Positions 51,259 to 63,076 of a DNA stretch of 64,000 bases are shown piece by piece. The position numbers were made by a program, and so were the translations under genes. Position 1 is the stretch's first letter; each line of letters opens with the position of its first letter. The stretch covers positions 5,719,001 to 5,783,000 of the forward strand of contig WHVY01000002.1 of the NCBI GenBank assembly GCA_022266195.1, written 5' to 3'. The notes under the pieces are model-generated. The model worked only from the letters and a program-made list of their open reading frames with translations. It did not search any database and was not told the DNA's origin. Source of the stretch: Tetranychus cinnabarinus. Taxonomy: Eukaryota > Arthropoda > Arachnida > Trombidiformes > Tetranychidae.

Positions 51259-53817
51259 ATGGATACAGTTGGATACCTGAAAGAACTGTGTTTGGTAAGT
51301 GTTGTTGACTTTCTTTTTTTGATATGCGGTAACTTGTGCCGATTATTCAATAATAGGGAAAATTAAATTTACCTATTAATAATTTTTCACCACTCTTTTC
51401 CTTTGTTTTGTTTTCTTTTTTAGACCTCTGAACAGAATTGGAGGCTAATAGATTCGGTCTATTCCTCTGATCAAGAAAAATGTCTAAAAGCAATTATGTA
51501 AGTATTCATAATTTCACATCACAATGGTTTTTCAGTTATTTAAAAGCGCCATTTTCTTCTCTATCTATTGCTTTCTCTTTGTTTAGGTTCATGAAAAATA
51601 ATGTGATTGGTAGTAATAAACAGAAGGAGAACGTTATCGAAAGAGGAATTGTACCTCGCTTGCTACAATTAATTTTAGATGAGACTGTGAAGGAACCTCT
51701 TTGCTATGAATGCATTGCCATCATTTGCAGTCTGTCTAAAGGCACACCTGAACATTTGCGTGTCATTATCAATGTCGGTACAGTTCCAGTTTTAATTACT
51801 AAAATAACTGACCCACACAGTTCTTCAAAACTGGTTGAAATCAGTCTGAGGGCTTTACGATCAATTTACACTTCATCTTTTGCACCTATCGATCTGATTT
51901 ATGATTCAAAAGCATTTGAGGTCCCATTCGTCACATTTCTTCTGGAGTTAGCTTCTTCAACTCACATCTGGGCCATTCAAGAATGTATTGCGAATATTCT
52001 GGCCAATTCTTGTCAGACTACTGAGCATCAAACTGCTTTATGTGGGTACGGGGCGATTCAAATGATTGCAAATCTCATGCTTTCCCCGGCTTATAAAGTG
52101 AAAATACCGGCTCTTGAATTATTGGCAGCCATTTGTCATCAAAATGAAGATGCTTCCGAAGTCGCAGTCACAACCGTTGCAAATGGCAAGGATATCCCTC
52201 AAATACTCACTGAGCTTATGAACCAAGAAAATACACCAACTATGCAGTTTAATGCGGCTAAATGCATGACTTATATGCACCGAGCTGGTGCTATAGTGGG
52301 TAATATAAATTCAGAAGATCACGAAATCGTTTATAAAACTCTCCCAACATTAGTAAGAATGTGTGAAAAAGACAAGGAGCCATGTATTCGAGCTGCTTCA
52401 GCACATATTCTGGCCTATCTTACGGAAGTTGATACTGAGCTACAAAGGACTGCAGCCATTTGTAATCACATTATTCCAACCTTAGCAGATTTTTTCAAAT
52501 ATCAATCACCTTGTCAAGTAACCGTTAATAAATCAACTATTCAAAGCAATGCTGCCTCGCTGCAGGACGATGCTTCATCTATGAGTGACAGCGAAACAAA
52601 CCTTAAAGAAGAAGAAATTAAACTAACCATTGGTCAAGAAATGAAAGAAGCAGCTCTAAAAGCTTTTGCTTCCCTTGCAGCTAATGAAGAAGATACAAGA
52701 AAGAAAATTATTGAAACTGATATGTTGATGGAACACATAATAAATGGTTTATCTGATCCAAACGTTAAAATTCGACTGGCTGCCTTGCGATGTCTTCACA
52801 GTCTTTCTAGATCTGTTCAACAATTGAGAACTACCTTTCAAGATCATCATGTATGGATACCTTTGAAAAGTCTTTTAAACAACGCTACTGATGATGTTCT
52901 TATAGTCGTTTCTAGTACTTTGTGTAATCTTCTCCTTGAGTTTTCTCCTAGTAAAGAGGTAAGATGAAGTAAAACGATTGAGTCTTATATTAAGATAGCT
53001 ATGAGGTCATTTATGCTAAATCTCAAAAAAATTCAGGATTATTTAAAAATAGTGCTTGTTCATTTATATTGGTATTTCTCTTCTATTTTTCTGTTGACAG
53101 CATTTTTTGGATCGTAATGCTGTAGAAAGACTTTGTTCACTGACTCAGAGGGAAGAGAAAGCTTTACGTTTGAATGGAGTTTGGGCATTAATGAACATGG
53201 CATTTCAAGCAGATCAAAATATTAAAAATCAAATTCTTTCTTGTCTTGGAACTAATCAAATTTTTAAACTTTTATCTGACTCTGACTCAACCATTGTTAT
53301 GAAGACTCTTGGCTTGATTCGCAATTTATTATCTACGAAATATGTTAGTCTTAATCGAAACTATCTTCTAATTCAATAACCACAACTTTATCTTTTATAT
53401 TTTTCTTTGTTTTTACAGCATATAGATCAAATAATGTCAACTCACGGAAAACAATTGATGCAAGCAGTGAATATGGCGCTTGACGATGAAAACGTTGTTG
53501 AAATCAAGGAACAAGCTCTATGTATTTTAGCAAACATCGCCAGTGGCAACACATCAAAGGAGTTTATCATGTCAAATGAAGAAGTTCTCAAAAAGCTTCT
53601 CAATTTTATGATTAACAGTAACGTCAAATTACAGATTGCTGCTGTTTTTTGTATATCCAACTTGCTGTGGAAAGAAGAAGATGGAGCCGCTAAGCGTCAA
53701 GCAAAATTGAAAGAAATGGGAGTGAAAAGTGCGTTAAAGCAACTGTTGCACACTCAAGATACTGCATTGTTCGATAAAGCGAAAACTGCCCTCGATCAAT
53801 TTTCAAATTTCCCGTGA
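51259..53817 (+). CDS. Armc8: Armadillo repeat-containing protein 8 (CTLH/GID E3 subunit)
   Basis: ARMC8 is the Gid5/Vid28-like scaffold of the CTLH (GID) ubiquitin ligase and links substrate receptors to the catalytic core. Five exons join in phase: 51259-51294, 51424-51497, 51587-52958, 53101-53343 and 53419-53817, giving 707 residues (human about 670). Armadillo repeats fill the whole chain. Stretches nearly identical to the vertebrate protein as I recall it include KCMTYMHRAGAI, LRCLHSLSRSVQQLRT, CNLLLEFSPSKE, NGVWALMNMAFQA, LSDSDSTIVMKTLGLIRNLL and IMSTHGKQLMQAV. A region near residues 370-400 is Ser/Glu-rich and looks like an inserted loop, explaining the slightly greater length. Introns are 56-142 bp apart from the first (129 bp). 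Start choice: the short first exon gives MDTVGYLKELCL, its ATG lying 36 bases before the donor; starting further in would lose the first repeat. Confidence 0.95.
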
Positions 53818-54837
53818 AATTGAAGCTGATCAACTTATTCTTCAACACATTCTCCGTCTATTTAAAAAAAGCAAGGAGAAATCAACTCTATCTATTCATC
53901 AAAAACCATTCTTCCAAAATTTATACAAGGATATAAAAATAAGTCATCATGCTTGAAATTTACTGAGTTTATAGTTATAAAAATCTACTCTACATTTATC
54001 ATTTTTCACTTTTGTGAATCTGTTTCTCTGTTAACCCAAACTTTGCAGACAATTCCATTACTTCGGAAAGCTTAATTCACTGTGTTCGCCTTTTACACGC
54101 TTTTTCGATGATTATCATTAACTCTTTAATCTACAACTCTCCACCTTTCTTGACCCTTGATTAACATCCTAAGTCTATGTATCAATACCAATATATCAAC
54201 TTTCCCCTCATGCCAAGTGGAACACAGTTAAAGGTGGTAAATATCCGAGTGATTTTATTATTAATAAAAAACATTGCAGACTCATCCAATATCTTTAAAT
54301 TGAATAAGATATGAACAAAAACAGTTTGTTGCTCTATGATGATCATTTTCGGGTTAAATCTTTATTTCCATTCCGTGATGAACTTTTAGATTTAAGATCA
54401 CCATACACCCATTCTGTAAAGTCAGTTATTTCAATAGGCGGCAGATATTTGATGAAATTTTTCAGATTATTTCCGGAATTTGTCAATATCACTCTCTCAC
54501 GTGGATCATTATCTGCAAAGAACATGGTATTGCCTTCCTCATCATGCTCATCTAAAATAAAAATTTATATGTTAATTGTTATTCTCCTCATTGACTTGTA
54601 AAAAAACTTTTAAGGGGAGCATATGCCAACAATTTGACTTTTTAGTAGAGCATTGTTTTAGAAACAGACATTTTCAAATTTTTGTTCTCAAATCCAATGG
54701 ATTATAAAGAATCAACACTTTTTCATTTGGTAAAAAAACCATTCAAAAGCAAAAGGCTGTATTGTATGTACTTCCCAAAATAACCGCATTTTCTGGTTGT
54801 CCATCAGAGGTTACTTCAGCAGAGTGAGTTACGAAAA

Positions 54838-54990
54838 AATCTGCTTCCATAATTGTTCAAAACCCGAGCGAAATTTCAACTTTGACCTCGTTTCCAAGTA
54901 AAGTGGGGATCGGGGATATTTTTCATAGCACTAATGGATTCAGTTGCCATGTTCTTACAAACCCACAAAGCTCCAAATCTTAACTCAAAA
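54838..54990 (-). repeat. Fragment of the foldback-element family
   Basis: The segment matches, with many differences, the modules at 12150-12300 and the right arm near 13170-13310. Shared blocks include ATCTGCTTCCATA, TTTCAACTTTGAC and ATAGCACTAATGGATTC. Its order continues into GAGTTAAGA-like sequence flanking module copy 2. It is shorter and more decayed than the 11560-13576 copy and shows no palindrome of its own. Confidence 0.65.
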
Positions 54991-55689
54991 GAAAAAAATT
55001 TTTGGCATATACTTCTTTTAAATTAACTTACTTGATAAATATTCAATATTTTGCAGTCTTTCAGCAATTAGACTTCTCCATCTTTTATTGACTAATTATA
55101 AATGAAAAAAATTAAGATTTTTAAGTTATAACAAGACTAGTCAAGTTATTTCAATTGCATGAGATAATGCCTCTCGTTTATCAATTTCCTATCGCGATAT
55201 TAATCGCGAAACTCGAGTTATCACAAGCAATGACTTTTTAAACTAAACTTGATTTATCAAAAAAGATTGAAAGCATAAAATTCCGGACATTTTTTATGAC
55301 CAAAACTCAAAAACAGTTGTTAATACAGATTTCAGGTTTGAACTATGGACTTTTGAGGATTGAACACCTTCATATTCGGATTTTGAATCATAAAGACGTA
55401 AAATGAAAAAATGACCGGTTTAATGATGCTTGGTAAAGGTTTTTCATTATAAACTTTACTTACCTTCGGAACAATTATGAAGCGTCTCAAAGTTTTTGAT
55501 ACGATAGAAAATATATAATAAGATTTCATCGGGTAACTTTTCGATACTCATTTTAGCAGCTTGAAAAGACAAGATCAAAACCAAAAGCAGCAAGATAAAC
55601 TTGAAATTATAAAAGACCAAAAGTCCAGTGATGACCAGTTTATTATGAACCGATAGGAACCGACCTGACTTTAAATAACAAGAAATAAC

Positions 55690-55795
55690 AGATGCTTGAC
55701 CCGGAGGCGTTCCGATATACGCGATAAAAATCGATATTTAGGTCTCGATATATTTCGATATGCCGTACGATAAATCGATAAATATTCAAAAAAAA
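55690..55795. repeat. ATCGATA-rich degenerate tandem/palindromic stretch
   Basis: CGATAT, ATCGATA and TCGATAT occur about eight times in some 100 bp (for example TCGATATTTAGG, TCGATATATTTCGATATG, AAATCGATAAAT). The motif is self-complementary, so strands look alike. A related GCGATATTAATCGCG palindrome lies at 55192. Confidence 0.55.
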
Positions 55796-56204
55796 ATCGG
55801 TGCGATTCTTGACAAATTTTTGTCATTTAAGCATAAAATTTCATTAATTTCAAATTGATGTGATTGAACTCGACCTGTTAAAGATTCAAACGGCATAATA
55901 ACCCAAAAATTGATAGATTCTTAATGATTTTGGTATCCACTGAATCATTTGAGTCAACAGATACAATGAAAATCAAAAACATTGAAAGATCGCTCTATGA
56001 TTAAGCCTTAAAAGAATAATGTTGCTAAATTTTTATGCCATCTATTTAATGTAAATGGTGAATGTCATAAAGCCTCGTTCATGAATTTAAAAAGAGTTTG
56101 CATGATAAAATCGACTCAAATAGAAAAATAAATTGTGGCAATACAATGTATTCCTAAACCGAATACTAGAGAAAACAAAAGAAAATTTTTTTTGATCAAT
56201 GTCG

Positions 56205-56345
56205 CATTCAGAGCCCTGTAGATCAGCCCCGACAGTTGGGAACAGTCTGGGGCAGTGAGCACATATAGACCGAAACCTCCTCTATGTAATAAGACCCTTT
56301 CCCGACCTTGACCTTTTGCGGCTTTCTGCGGCTAGCGCGTTTTAT
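56205..56345. other. GC-rich block of unknown origin
   Basis: About 140 bp are close to half G+C in surroundings of about 70% A+T. It contains a possible hairpin, CCCCGAC ... GTCTGGGG with an 11-base loop at about 56229-56254, and TGCGGCTTTCTGCGGCTAGCG with a repeated TGCGGCT. I recognise no tRNA, rRNA or snRNA in it. It may be an inserted repeat or a small structured RNA. Confidence 0.4.
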
Positions 56346-56559
56346 AAATGCCAAATTTTACAAATACTTACACAAAGAAAAAAATTTTGATGTCTTTTTA
56401 AGACTTTCCATGAAAACCACTACGAGAACGATGAAATTGTCCCTTCAATGTTATTTTTAATTTTAATCATCGAATAATATTTTTACTGATTTTTCTTTTC
56501 CATTTTATCCAACCGAGCTTCCCTTTGAAAAATTATAGCCATAATCAAGTTAGATTGTA

Positions 56560-56565
56560 TTTATT
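56560..56565 (-). terminator. Candidate poly(A) signal of GMPPB
   Basis: The minus strand reads AATAAA about 200 bases after the GMPPB stop codon. Confidence 0.35.
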
Positions 56566-56763
56566 CAACAATTAGATTTTCGTTTCAATCAAAGTAATTC
56601 ATTGATACGCTTTGTACCATTACAACCGAAAAATAGGAATAGTTTATAAATATAATATATAAGTAAAAAGAAACATTTTCATAGCGAAATTCAACAGCCA
56701 TTAGATTGTTAAAAATGTTTTTAAAATCGATTTTGATATGATTTGTAAATTGATTATAAAACA

Positions 56764-58211
56764 TCACAGGATTACATTTGGTTCAGGAACGGATGCATTG
56801 ATTGATTTGTTAGGAAGTACTTTAACACTATTCAGATAAAGTTCGTCTTTCACGATCACATCCTCACCAAGGACACATGTGTTTTCCATTCGCACCTGAA
56901 AAAAATCAGAAAGATAGAAACAATTAGATTTAGATTATAAGTTTGATTGGTTTTTGACAACTTACCCAGCGTCCTATGCAGCATTTCCACCCAATTAAGC
57001 AATTATCCAACCAGGAATGTGATTTAACTGAACTGTCTCGCAGAATTGTGCATCTTTTGATACACACTCCTTCCTCGATGACGACGTTAGGTCCAATTGA
57101 TACATTAGGACCGATCCGACAATTTGGTCCGATTTTGGCAGTAGGATCAATTAGTACGTTTCCGTATATTCCAGGTCCCTGATGTAAAGATAAAGGTTGC
57201 GTATCACGTAAAAATTCAAGATAAAGGCTCATTCCCATAAGAAAATCTTTTGGCTGACCAACATCCATCCAAAAGCCTTTTAATTCGAATGCATAGAGTT
57301 GACCATCCTTGGCCATTTCAGGAAAAACTTCTTTCTCGATAGAGGTTGGTTTCAACTAAAAAATATAACAATCAGTGAGATTGAAATCACAAAATGCGGT
57401 CTCTCTGAACAAACCTGAATTCTGTTTAAAATAGATGTATTGAATATATAAAGCCCAGAATTGATTCGGTTTGATATATATTCTTGAGGTTTCTCGATAA
57501 ACTCTTTGATTTGTCCCCTGTTGTCATATACGACAACACCATACTTCGATGGCTCATTGACTTTATTGACCTGTATTGAGAGCAGAAAAGAAAGCAAATA
57601 AAATATAACAAATGAATGCAATGATATGTTGCTGATTAGATAATGAATCTTTATAAAACTAACCGCAATAGTCCCTTCTTTTCCGTGCATTTTGTGAAAT
57701 AAAATCATCTCTTGAAATGGAAAATCACAAATAATATCACTGTTAAGCACAAAAAAAGGTTCATTGTCTTCTAATAATAGATGCCGTGCAAGTGCCAAAG
57801 GTCCAGCCGTTCCTAAAGGTTCTTCCTCGAAAGAGATGCTTATACGAATCTTGAGCTACGCCAAAAAAGGAATAGATTAGAAAAATAATCTCAAGTATAG
57901 AAAATCATGTCACTTACTCGTTCTTCTTCAGCTTTTAGAGCCTTTTCCAGCATCTCTGCTCGATAACTAACGGCAAGAATAATGTGATTAACATTTGCCT
58001 GAATGAGAAAATTTTTGAAATAGTCAAAATCAATTTGAAAAGTTAGTCGGAAAAATTTTAAACAACTGTCATTGACACTTACCTCAACAAGAGCTTCAAT
58101 TTGATGCAGAATCATCGGCTTGTTGCAAAACTCGATCAACGGTTTTGGTTTGGACAATGTTAATGGACGGAGACGAGTCCCATAACCGCCGACAAGGATA
58201 AGCGCTTTCAT
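56764..58211 (-). CDS. Gmppb: Mannose-1-phosphate guanylyltransferase beta
   Basis: The enzyme joins mannose-1-phosphate and GTP to give GDP-mannose, the cytosolic donor for N-glycans, O-mannose and GPI anchors. Six exons join in phase: 58083-58211, 57918-57998, 57664-57855, 57415-57570, 56966-57355 and 56764-56895. They give 359 residues, one short of the human enzyme. The nucleotidyltransferase signature GGYGTRLRPLT (8-18) is followed by KPKPL (21-25); NSDIICDFPF holds the metal-binding Asp near 110; IEKP (159-162) and WMDVGQP (about 215-221) complete the catalytic domain. From about 240 the chain is a left-handed beta helix with hexapeptide turns (IGPNCRIGPNVSIGPN), and it ends PEPNVIL, like the PEPRIIM end of human GMPPB. 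All active-site motifs are intact. Four introns keep phase 0 and are about 60-110 bp, with one of about 93 and one of about 70 bp. Confidence 0.96.
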
Positions 58212-59865
58212 GATTGATTAAATATTAAAATGATAAAAATTGAAAAGTACACGTAAAATAAATCCTCTGATGGTTTGCTGTCATGGCTACATCTTAGGTG
58301 GGAAAATACAAAAATAAATAGACCATTAACATAAGTCTGTTGTCAAAATTAAATTTGTAGCTCAAGATAACGTCTTGACTATGACAGATTCTAACTTAGA
58401 TACTAACTCAATGTTTTTATTCATGTTCAAATCTTCAGTATTATTTATCATGTTTTTTTCCAAAATCTGAAACAGGTATCTTTCAATAAAATAATGAAGA
58501 TGCATTTTTTGTTCATTTTCATGTAACAAAACTTTGAAAACAGTAACTACCAATTTAAAGTTAAAACAATCACACGAGCTTGTCTGTAACCACCAAAATG
58601 TTCAAATAAACGCAGAACTTTAGACAAAATAACTAAATAATGATAATTTTTCAATTAAAGTCCACAATTTCAGCTCATGGACCTTGAAGTTTCGGTCAAA
58701 AAAATAAGTTTATTGAAATTTACAGTAGATGGAAGCACATGTTCTTTCGCTGGATGTCGTCAAAGTTAACCTGTTAATTATCGATTTATTAAGAATTGCT
58801 AAGCAAATCAATTAAAAAATAGGCAGAAAATTAGAAATAAATGTTTTCAAACCAAGTCAATCATGTTTAATTAGAAATCCTCGTTTCTTAATGGTTTATT
58901 CAATCTTTCTATCTGATGCTCACGTATTAAATCGTAACTCAAATTGAACGAAACAAATCCATCAGATCATACGAGAGTTGGTCAATTTATTTGATCCATT
59001 GGATTGATTCAATAATCTTGAACTTAATCTTAACAGTCAATATCAACGTTTTTGCGATCCACTTGGATTTACTTTTTCTATCGAGTATATTCAATTGGGA
59101 TATCGATATCTTGAATCTAGTAGTAAGGTGAAAGATGATTAGCTTATGCAACTGTTGAAATCCCCTTCAAGTAAATGGTTCAACTTTTTACCTTAATTTT
59201 ACCTCTCAATTTGTAAAATTTGCTGCGTTTAATCATTTTTTTACCCATTCTATTGTTTGTCGAGGAAATTTTAAACAAAAGTTTGATTGTTATTTCTATA
59301 GGTGTTGTTGGTGTTACGGTTCACTCGATAATGTTACCGTATACATCCTAAAGTCGATTGACCTTGCTTTAAAACTAATAGTTAACCAAGTGAAACGTTG
59401 AACGTGGCTTGTGTGTTTGTCAACAGTGTCATATTATATAACAGCAAGTTGATTGACAGAGCATCTTGAATCAGTCTTGTGTAACTTTATCTGGCAAGGA
59501 AAAATAACAAGCCACATAGACTTGGAGTTACATGATTTAAGGTTACACATTGGCTAGAGAAAGTCAACATCTTGCCGCTATAAAGCAGCTGAATTTTTGG
59601 ATGGAACCAAGGAAAAGCTCTAGCCATAGATTAGTGTATTGGTTTTTGGTACAAGTCAACAATATGATCAAATCTAGTAATCATAGATATGTATACCAGT
59701 ATAACTATTATCCTGATTATTTAATTATAGTTTGAAGAAAAGAAAAGAAAAAGGTTTGTATCTCCATTTTTTACCCAAAATTAGCTTCCTTTACAATCAT
59801 TTAGCTCTCCATACATTTTTGTGGCTATTATATTAATATGATTATTTTATTTATATTCACTACAG
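58212..59865. other. Upstream region of GMPPB; no other gene recognised
   Basis: The GMPPB promoter must lie at the left edge. Around 59300-59560 the sequence is less AT-rich and contains splice-like sites (GTCAACAG at 59428), but no frame is long enough to call. It could be the 5' end of a plus-strand transcript continuing to the right. Confidence 0.35.
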
Positions 59866-60047
59866 CCATATTGTACAGCACCAAACAACTCAGCAGGAAT
59901 AGATGAAGACATGAATATGATGTCTTTCCAGTGTCAACGCTCTAGGAGGCCCTTTTTGCTAATCATCATCATTACATTATTTGCAGTGTTACTGGTACAT
60001 AAACAGGGGAAGAGAGATAGAAAGGAATAGAAGTAAAGCAAAACATG
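59866..60047 (+). other. Exon-like segment with a 39-codon single-membrane-pass ORF (tentative)
   Basis: It is bounded by an acceptor (ATTCACTACAG, ending 59865) and a donor (GTAAGT at 60048). Inside, an ATG at 59911 opens 39 codons ending in TAG at 60030: a basic stretch (CQRSRRP) before a hydrophobic run (FLLIIIITLFAVLLV) and a basic tail (HKQGKRDRKE). That is the layout of a small type II membrane peptide. The frame is open upstream to the acceptor too. The last three bases of the exon are themselves ATG just before the donor, so it may instead be a 5' UTR exon whose start codon is split from the body of a gene to the right. Confidence 0.25.
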
Positions 60048-60300
60048 GTAAGTTACTCAATGAAGATTACTGAAAATTTCTGATGAGATTGCCATAATTA
60101 TCATGGAACCAGGCATTGCTGTATTCCTACTTTGACTCTTTTCCAGCTCAACTTGGTGTGCTCATTTCATCTCAATGTCTATCCCTGTATAATTGGGCGT
60201 TTTCATCAGACCAAATAGCTATTTTTTCGCCTCTAATCTATCTCTATATGTGGCTTATGCAATCAATTATCCTTTTTTATTCTCTTTCTCATTCTTCTTT

Positions 60301-60318
60301 CTCTCTCTCTCTCTCTCT
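60301..60318 (+). repeat. (CT)9 microsatellite
   Basis: Nine CT units within a longer pyrimidine-rich run. Confidence 0.9.
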
Positions 60319-60352
60319 TACAAGGTGGGTCCATCATTTTACCAGGCAACTG

Positions 60353-60373
60353 TCATCATCATCATCATCATCA
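60353..60373 (+). repeat. (TCA)7 microsatellite
   Basis: Seven TCA units, about 35 bp after the (CT)9 tract. Confidence 0.9.
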
Positions 60374-62538
60374 GAGCTCTATCATACTAATCAACTTCCA
60401 TACACACAACTATTTCTCTCCTCCTTCTCCATTCCATTTATCTCTATGTCACTTTTTCTGCTTCTATTTTGACTTTCCTTCTTTTTATCTCTTATTCCTC
60501 ATATCAAAGCAATTATTAGTTGATTCCCTGTGATCTGCAATTATTATAGTTGCCATTATTATGACACTACTTTTACTACTACCACTATGATCATTATTAC
60601 TGTTATAATTATTGTTATTATCGTTGTATTTAGGCTTATGTTTACTGTAGATGAGTTTATGCTTTGGTTGTAAAAATAGCGTCTTAAGAAGGGGAAAGAA
60701 GGAGAAAATGTTGCAAAGAATCAGCTAATGTGTATTAATGTTGAAAAAACAGGACTGAGCCAGAAACAAAAATACAGGTATCCGTTTTGTTTGCTGATAT
60801 AGGGATGAATGGTTGAAATAGAAAGGAGTAAACATCAACTGGAACTTGCCATCATTCAGATTAGGTGTGACTCCATCAGTCTAATAAGTTCTGGTTCCAA
60901 TCCAAATACAAGTGAGCATTTCTGTTTCTTGTTTTTATAGATAAAATTCAAATATTCATCATGTTTTGTTTGTTTCTTTTCTTTTAGTAATCCTGGTCTT
61001 TCCTTTTTTTTCTGCCCTCCTGGTTTTGACCTTTGCCAAAAAAAGAAACTACTTTGTTCATCTTTTGTACACCATCAGCCATCATCACCACCAACACCAC
61101 CAATACTGCAACCTACCACCACCAATCGTTTAATTGTAGGTATGATTGCTGTTAGATTGCTCTTTGATTGATCGATGGATAATCATTGGATCTACAAAAT
61201 TTTTCATTCTCTTTCTTCTCTTTCTCTCTTCGCTTTACCTTAACTAAACATTTCTCTCTTTTCCTAAACTTGACTTCTGCAAATTTTATGTGCGTGTGTA
61301 AATTTTGCCCTTTTGCTCTTCAATCACCCTGCAATCGCTTATTCTGATCATTTCCAATTTACACAATACAACAGAAGAAAAAGAAAGAAGCAAAAAAATG
61401 GGAAAAAAATATTAAACCTGTAAAATGTAATTCATTAACTTATGCAATTTAATGGAATCATTTTGACACTAAATTGGTTCCTTTAAATATCATCTTTTTT
61501 TTCCAAATGCAAACTGAAAGGAAACAAGCTTATTCATTGTACCTTTACATCATCAACTTGTTAATGTTGATGATTAAAGGTAATTACAATTTTCTATTCT
61601 ACGTTAATTGTAATGCTCATTGTGGTTTCAGTTAAACTTGAATCGAAAACAGATTCTAGATGAAATCAGGTTATAAATTTTAAACTGCAAGTTTTATCAT
61701 TAATCGGATGAAATTAGAGTGAATATAAAAAACTAATATAAGGTAAAGAAGATGGTTAAAGGTGCAAAAAATGGTTAAATATAATGATAATGACGATTCT
61801 CATTGATATCATTTCTTTTACAGGAAAACCGATAAATGGAATAGCGAGACATTTGAATGACCTGACAAGTGATAGTGACCTTGACCTAAGAAATGAATGG
61901 CCTTGCAAGGATAAATGACAGAGCACTGAATGGCAAAAAAAGAAGAAGAATGAAGGAAGAAAAGGCAAAAAAGAGCTGAAGAGCTTTGATGATGAATACA
62001 AAGAGATGAAAATATTGCACAAAAGATGGTTAAAGAAAAGATGAAAAAGGAGAAAAGGAAAACGGAAGAATGAAGAGTGAAAAAAGAGACAATTGAAAAA
62101 GGATGATGCTCATGATGATGGTGGAGATGAAGACCAGGAAAAAAAGAAAGTAGGAAAAGTAAGTGAAGATATATTAAGATATTATCACCTTTTATTTTAA
62201 TAATGATAATATTTTAATTGAATGCACTGCATTTGAATACATTGGTAGAGAGACACGCAAAAAATGAGCAAAATTGTGTTCATCTTTTTCCATTTGTTAA
62301 TTTAAATATGATGATAATATTAATAATAATGGTAAACTAATTGATATTTATTATTATTTTATTAATAATGAGCGACTTGAAAGATGTTCATGAAGAGAAA
62401 AGGAGAAAATTCCAACTCTTTTTTTTTAATTGAAAATTTTGTTCATCTTGTAATTAAGTTATAACTCTTTATTTAATTAAGTTGAATGATTAAAACAAAT
62501 TAATTGATGATTCTTTGTTTACTTCTGTTTTTTTCCAG

Positions 62539-62635
62539 ATTATTCAGTGATGCTGCTGATGATGAACCATGGCCATTGTTTAACCCTGTTGATGGTGATG
62601 AAGGGAAAAGAGTGATTCAATGGTTTACTAATTAA
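62539..62635 (+). other. Possible terminal coding exon (tentative)
   Basis: A strong acceptor (TTCTGTTTTTTTCCAG) precedes 31 open codons ending in TAA. The translation is acidic and protein-like, with pieces DAADDEPWPLFNPVDGDEGK and VIQWFTN. I do not recognise it and cannot find its upstream partner. Confidence 0.2.
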
Positions 62636-62894
62636 CAATCAAAATGTGAAAAGATGTTCAAATGAAATGAATGGATTTGGTAAAGACATTAATGATAATG
62701 ACCATTATTTTGATTCCATATTTATCCGTCACAATCAAATTTAATTGTACAGAATCAACCGTGAGAAAGGAAATGATATACACAGGAAACATAGAGAGTC
62801 CTAGAGATTGAAAGGATCAAGCAAAAAAGCAAAAAAAAGTAGGAGAGGAACAAGCTTCCTCTTCCTCTCCATCTTCATCTTGATCTCTCCTCAG

Positions 62895-62992
62895 ACGACG
62901 ATGGTGATGCTGATAATGATGATGATGATAAAAGTGGCACGGGTGGATCAAAAGCTGGCCTAATCCTGTCATCCGTAAACCACAAAAATCAA
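62895..62992 (+). other. Possible internal coding exon (tentative)
   Basis: An acceptor (TCTCTCCTCAG) and a donor (GTACGT at 62993) flank 98 bases with one open frame: an Asp-rich run followed by KSGTGGSKAGLILSSVNH. The next acceptor, the (CT)n tract ending TTACAG at 63076, would continue the frame for about 25 codons to a TGA at about 63150. No homologue is recognised. Confidence 0.2.
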
Positions 62993-63043
62993 GTACGTAT
63001 TCACATTATTGACTCTCTATTGCGATATTTTACTCAACGCATT

Positions 63044-63071
<28 letters not shown>
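63044..63071 (+). repeat. (TC)14 microsatellite running into a TTACAG acceptor-like site
   Basis: Fourteen TC units directly before TTACAG. This is an unusually regular polypyrimidine tract and might serve as a splice acceptor. Confidence 0.85.
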
Positions 63072-63074
<3 letters not shown>

Positions 63075-63076
63075 GT

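Larger units (their letters stand above)
53818..56763. other. Interval between the 3' ends of ARMC8 and GMPPB, with repeat fragments
   Basis: About 2.9 kb between convergent genes. It contains a fragment of the foldback family (54838-54990), an ATCGATA-rich stretch (55690-55795) and an unusually GC-rich block (56205-56345), listed separately. Two overlapping open frames at 54311-54601 have no domain. Confidence 0.5.
60048..62538. other. No gene recognised; pyrimidine and CAT microsatellites
   Basis: About 2.5 kb, rich in C/T on the plus strand, with (CT)n at 60301-60318 and (TCA)n at 60353-60373. Around 61070-61130 a CACCAC-rich stretch follows. No convincing open frame. It would fit introns or a long 5' UTR region. 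Confidence 0.35.

Noticed and set aside
51480..51590. ARMC8 starting at the ATG at 51480
   Set aside because: That frame reads through a GTAAGT...TTTAG intron; splicing 51497 to 51587 gives the conserved sequence leading into NVIGSNKQK and allows the upstream exons.
54311..54601. 96-codon plus-strand ORF after ARMC8, with an antisense partner
   Set aside because: No domain and no conserved motif; likely within or just past the ARMC8 3' UTR.
60116..60472. 118-codon plus-strand ORF spanning (CT)n and (TCA)n
   Set aside because: Its length comes from microsatellites coding Ser/Leu and Ser runs; no protein-like section.
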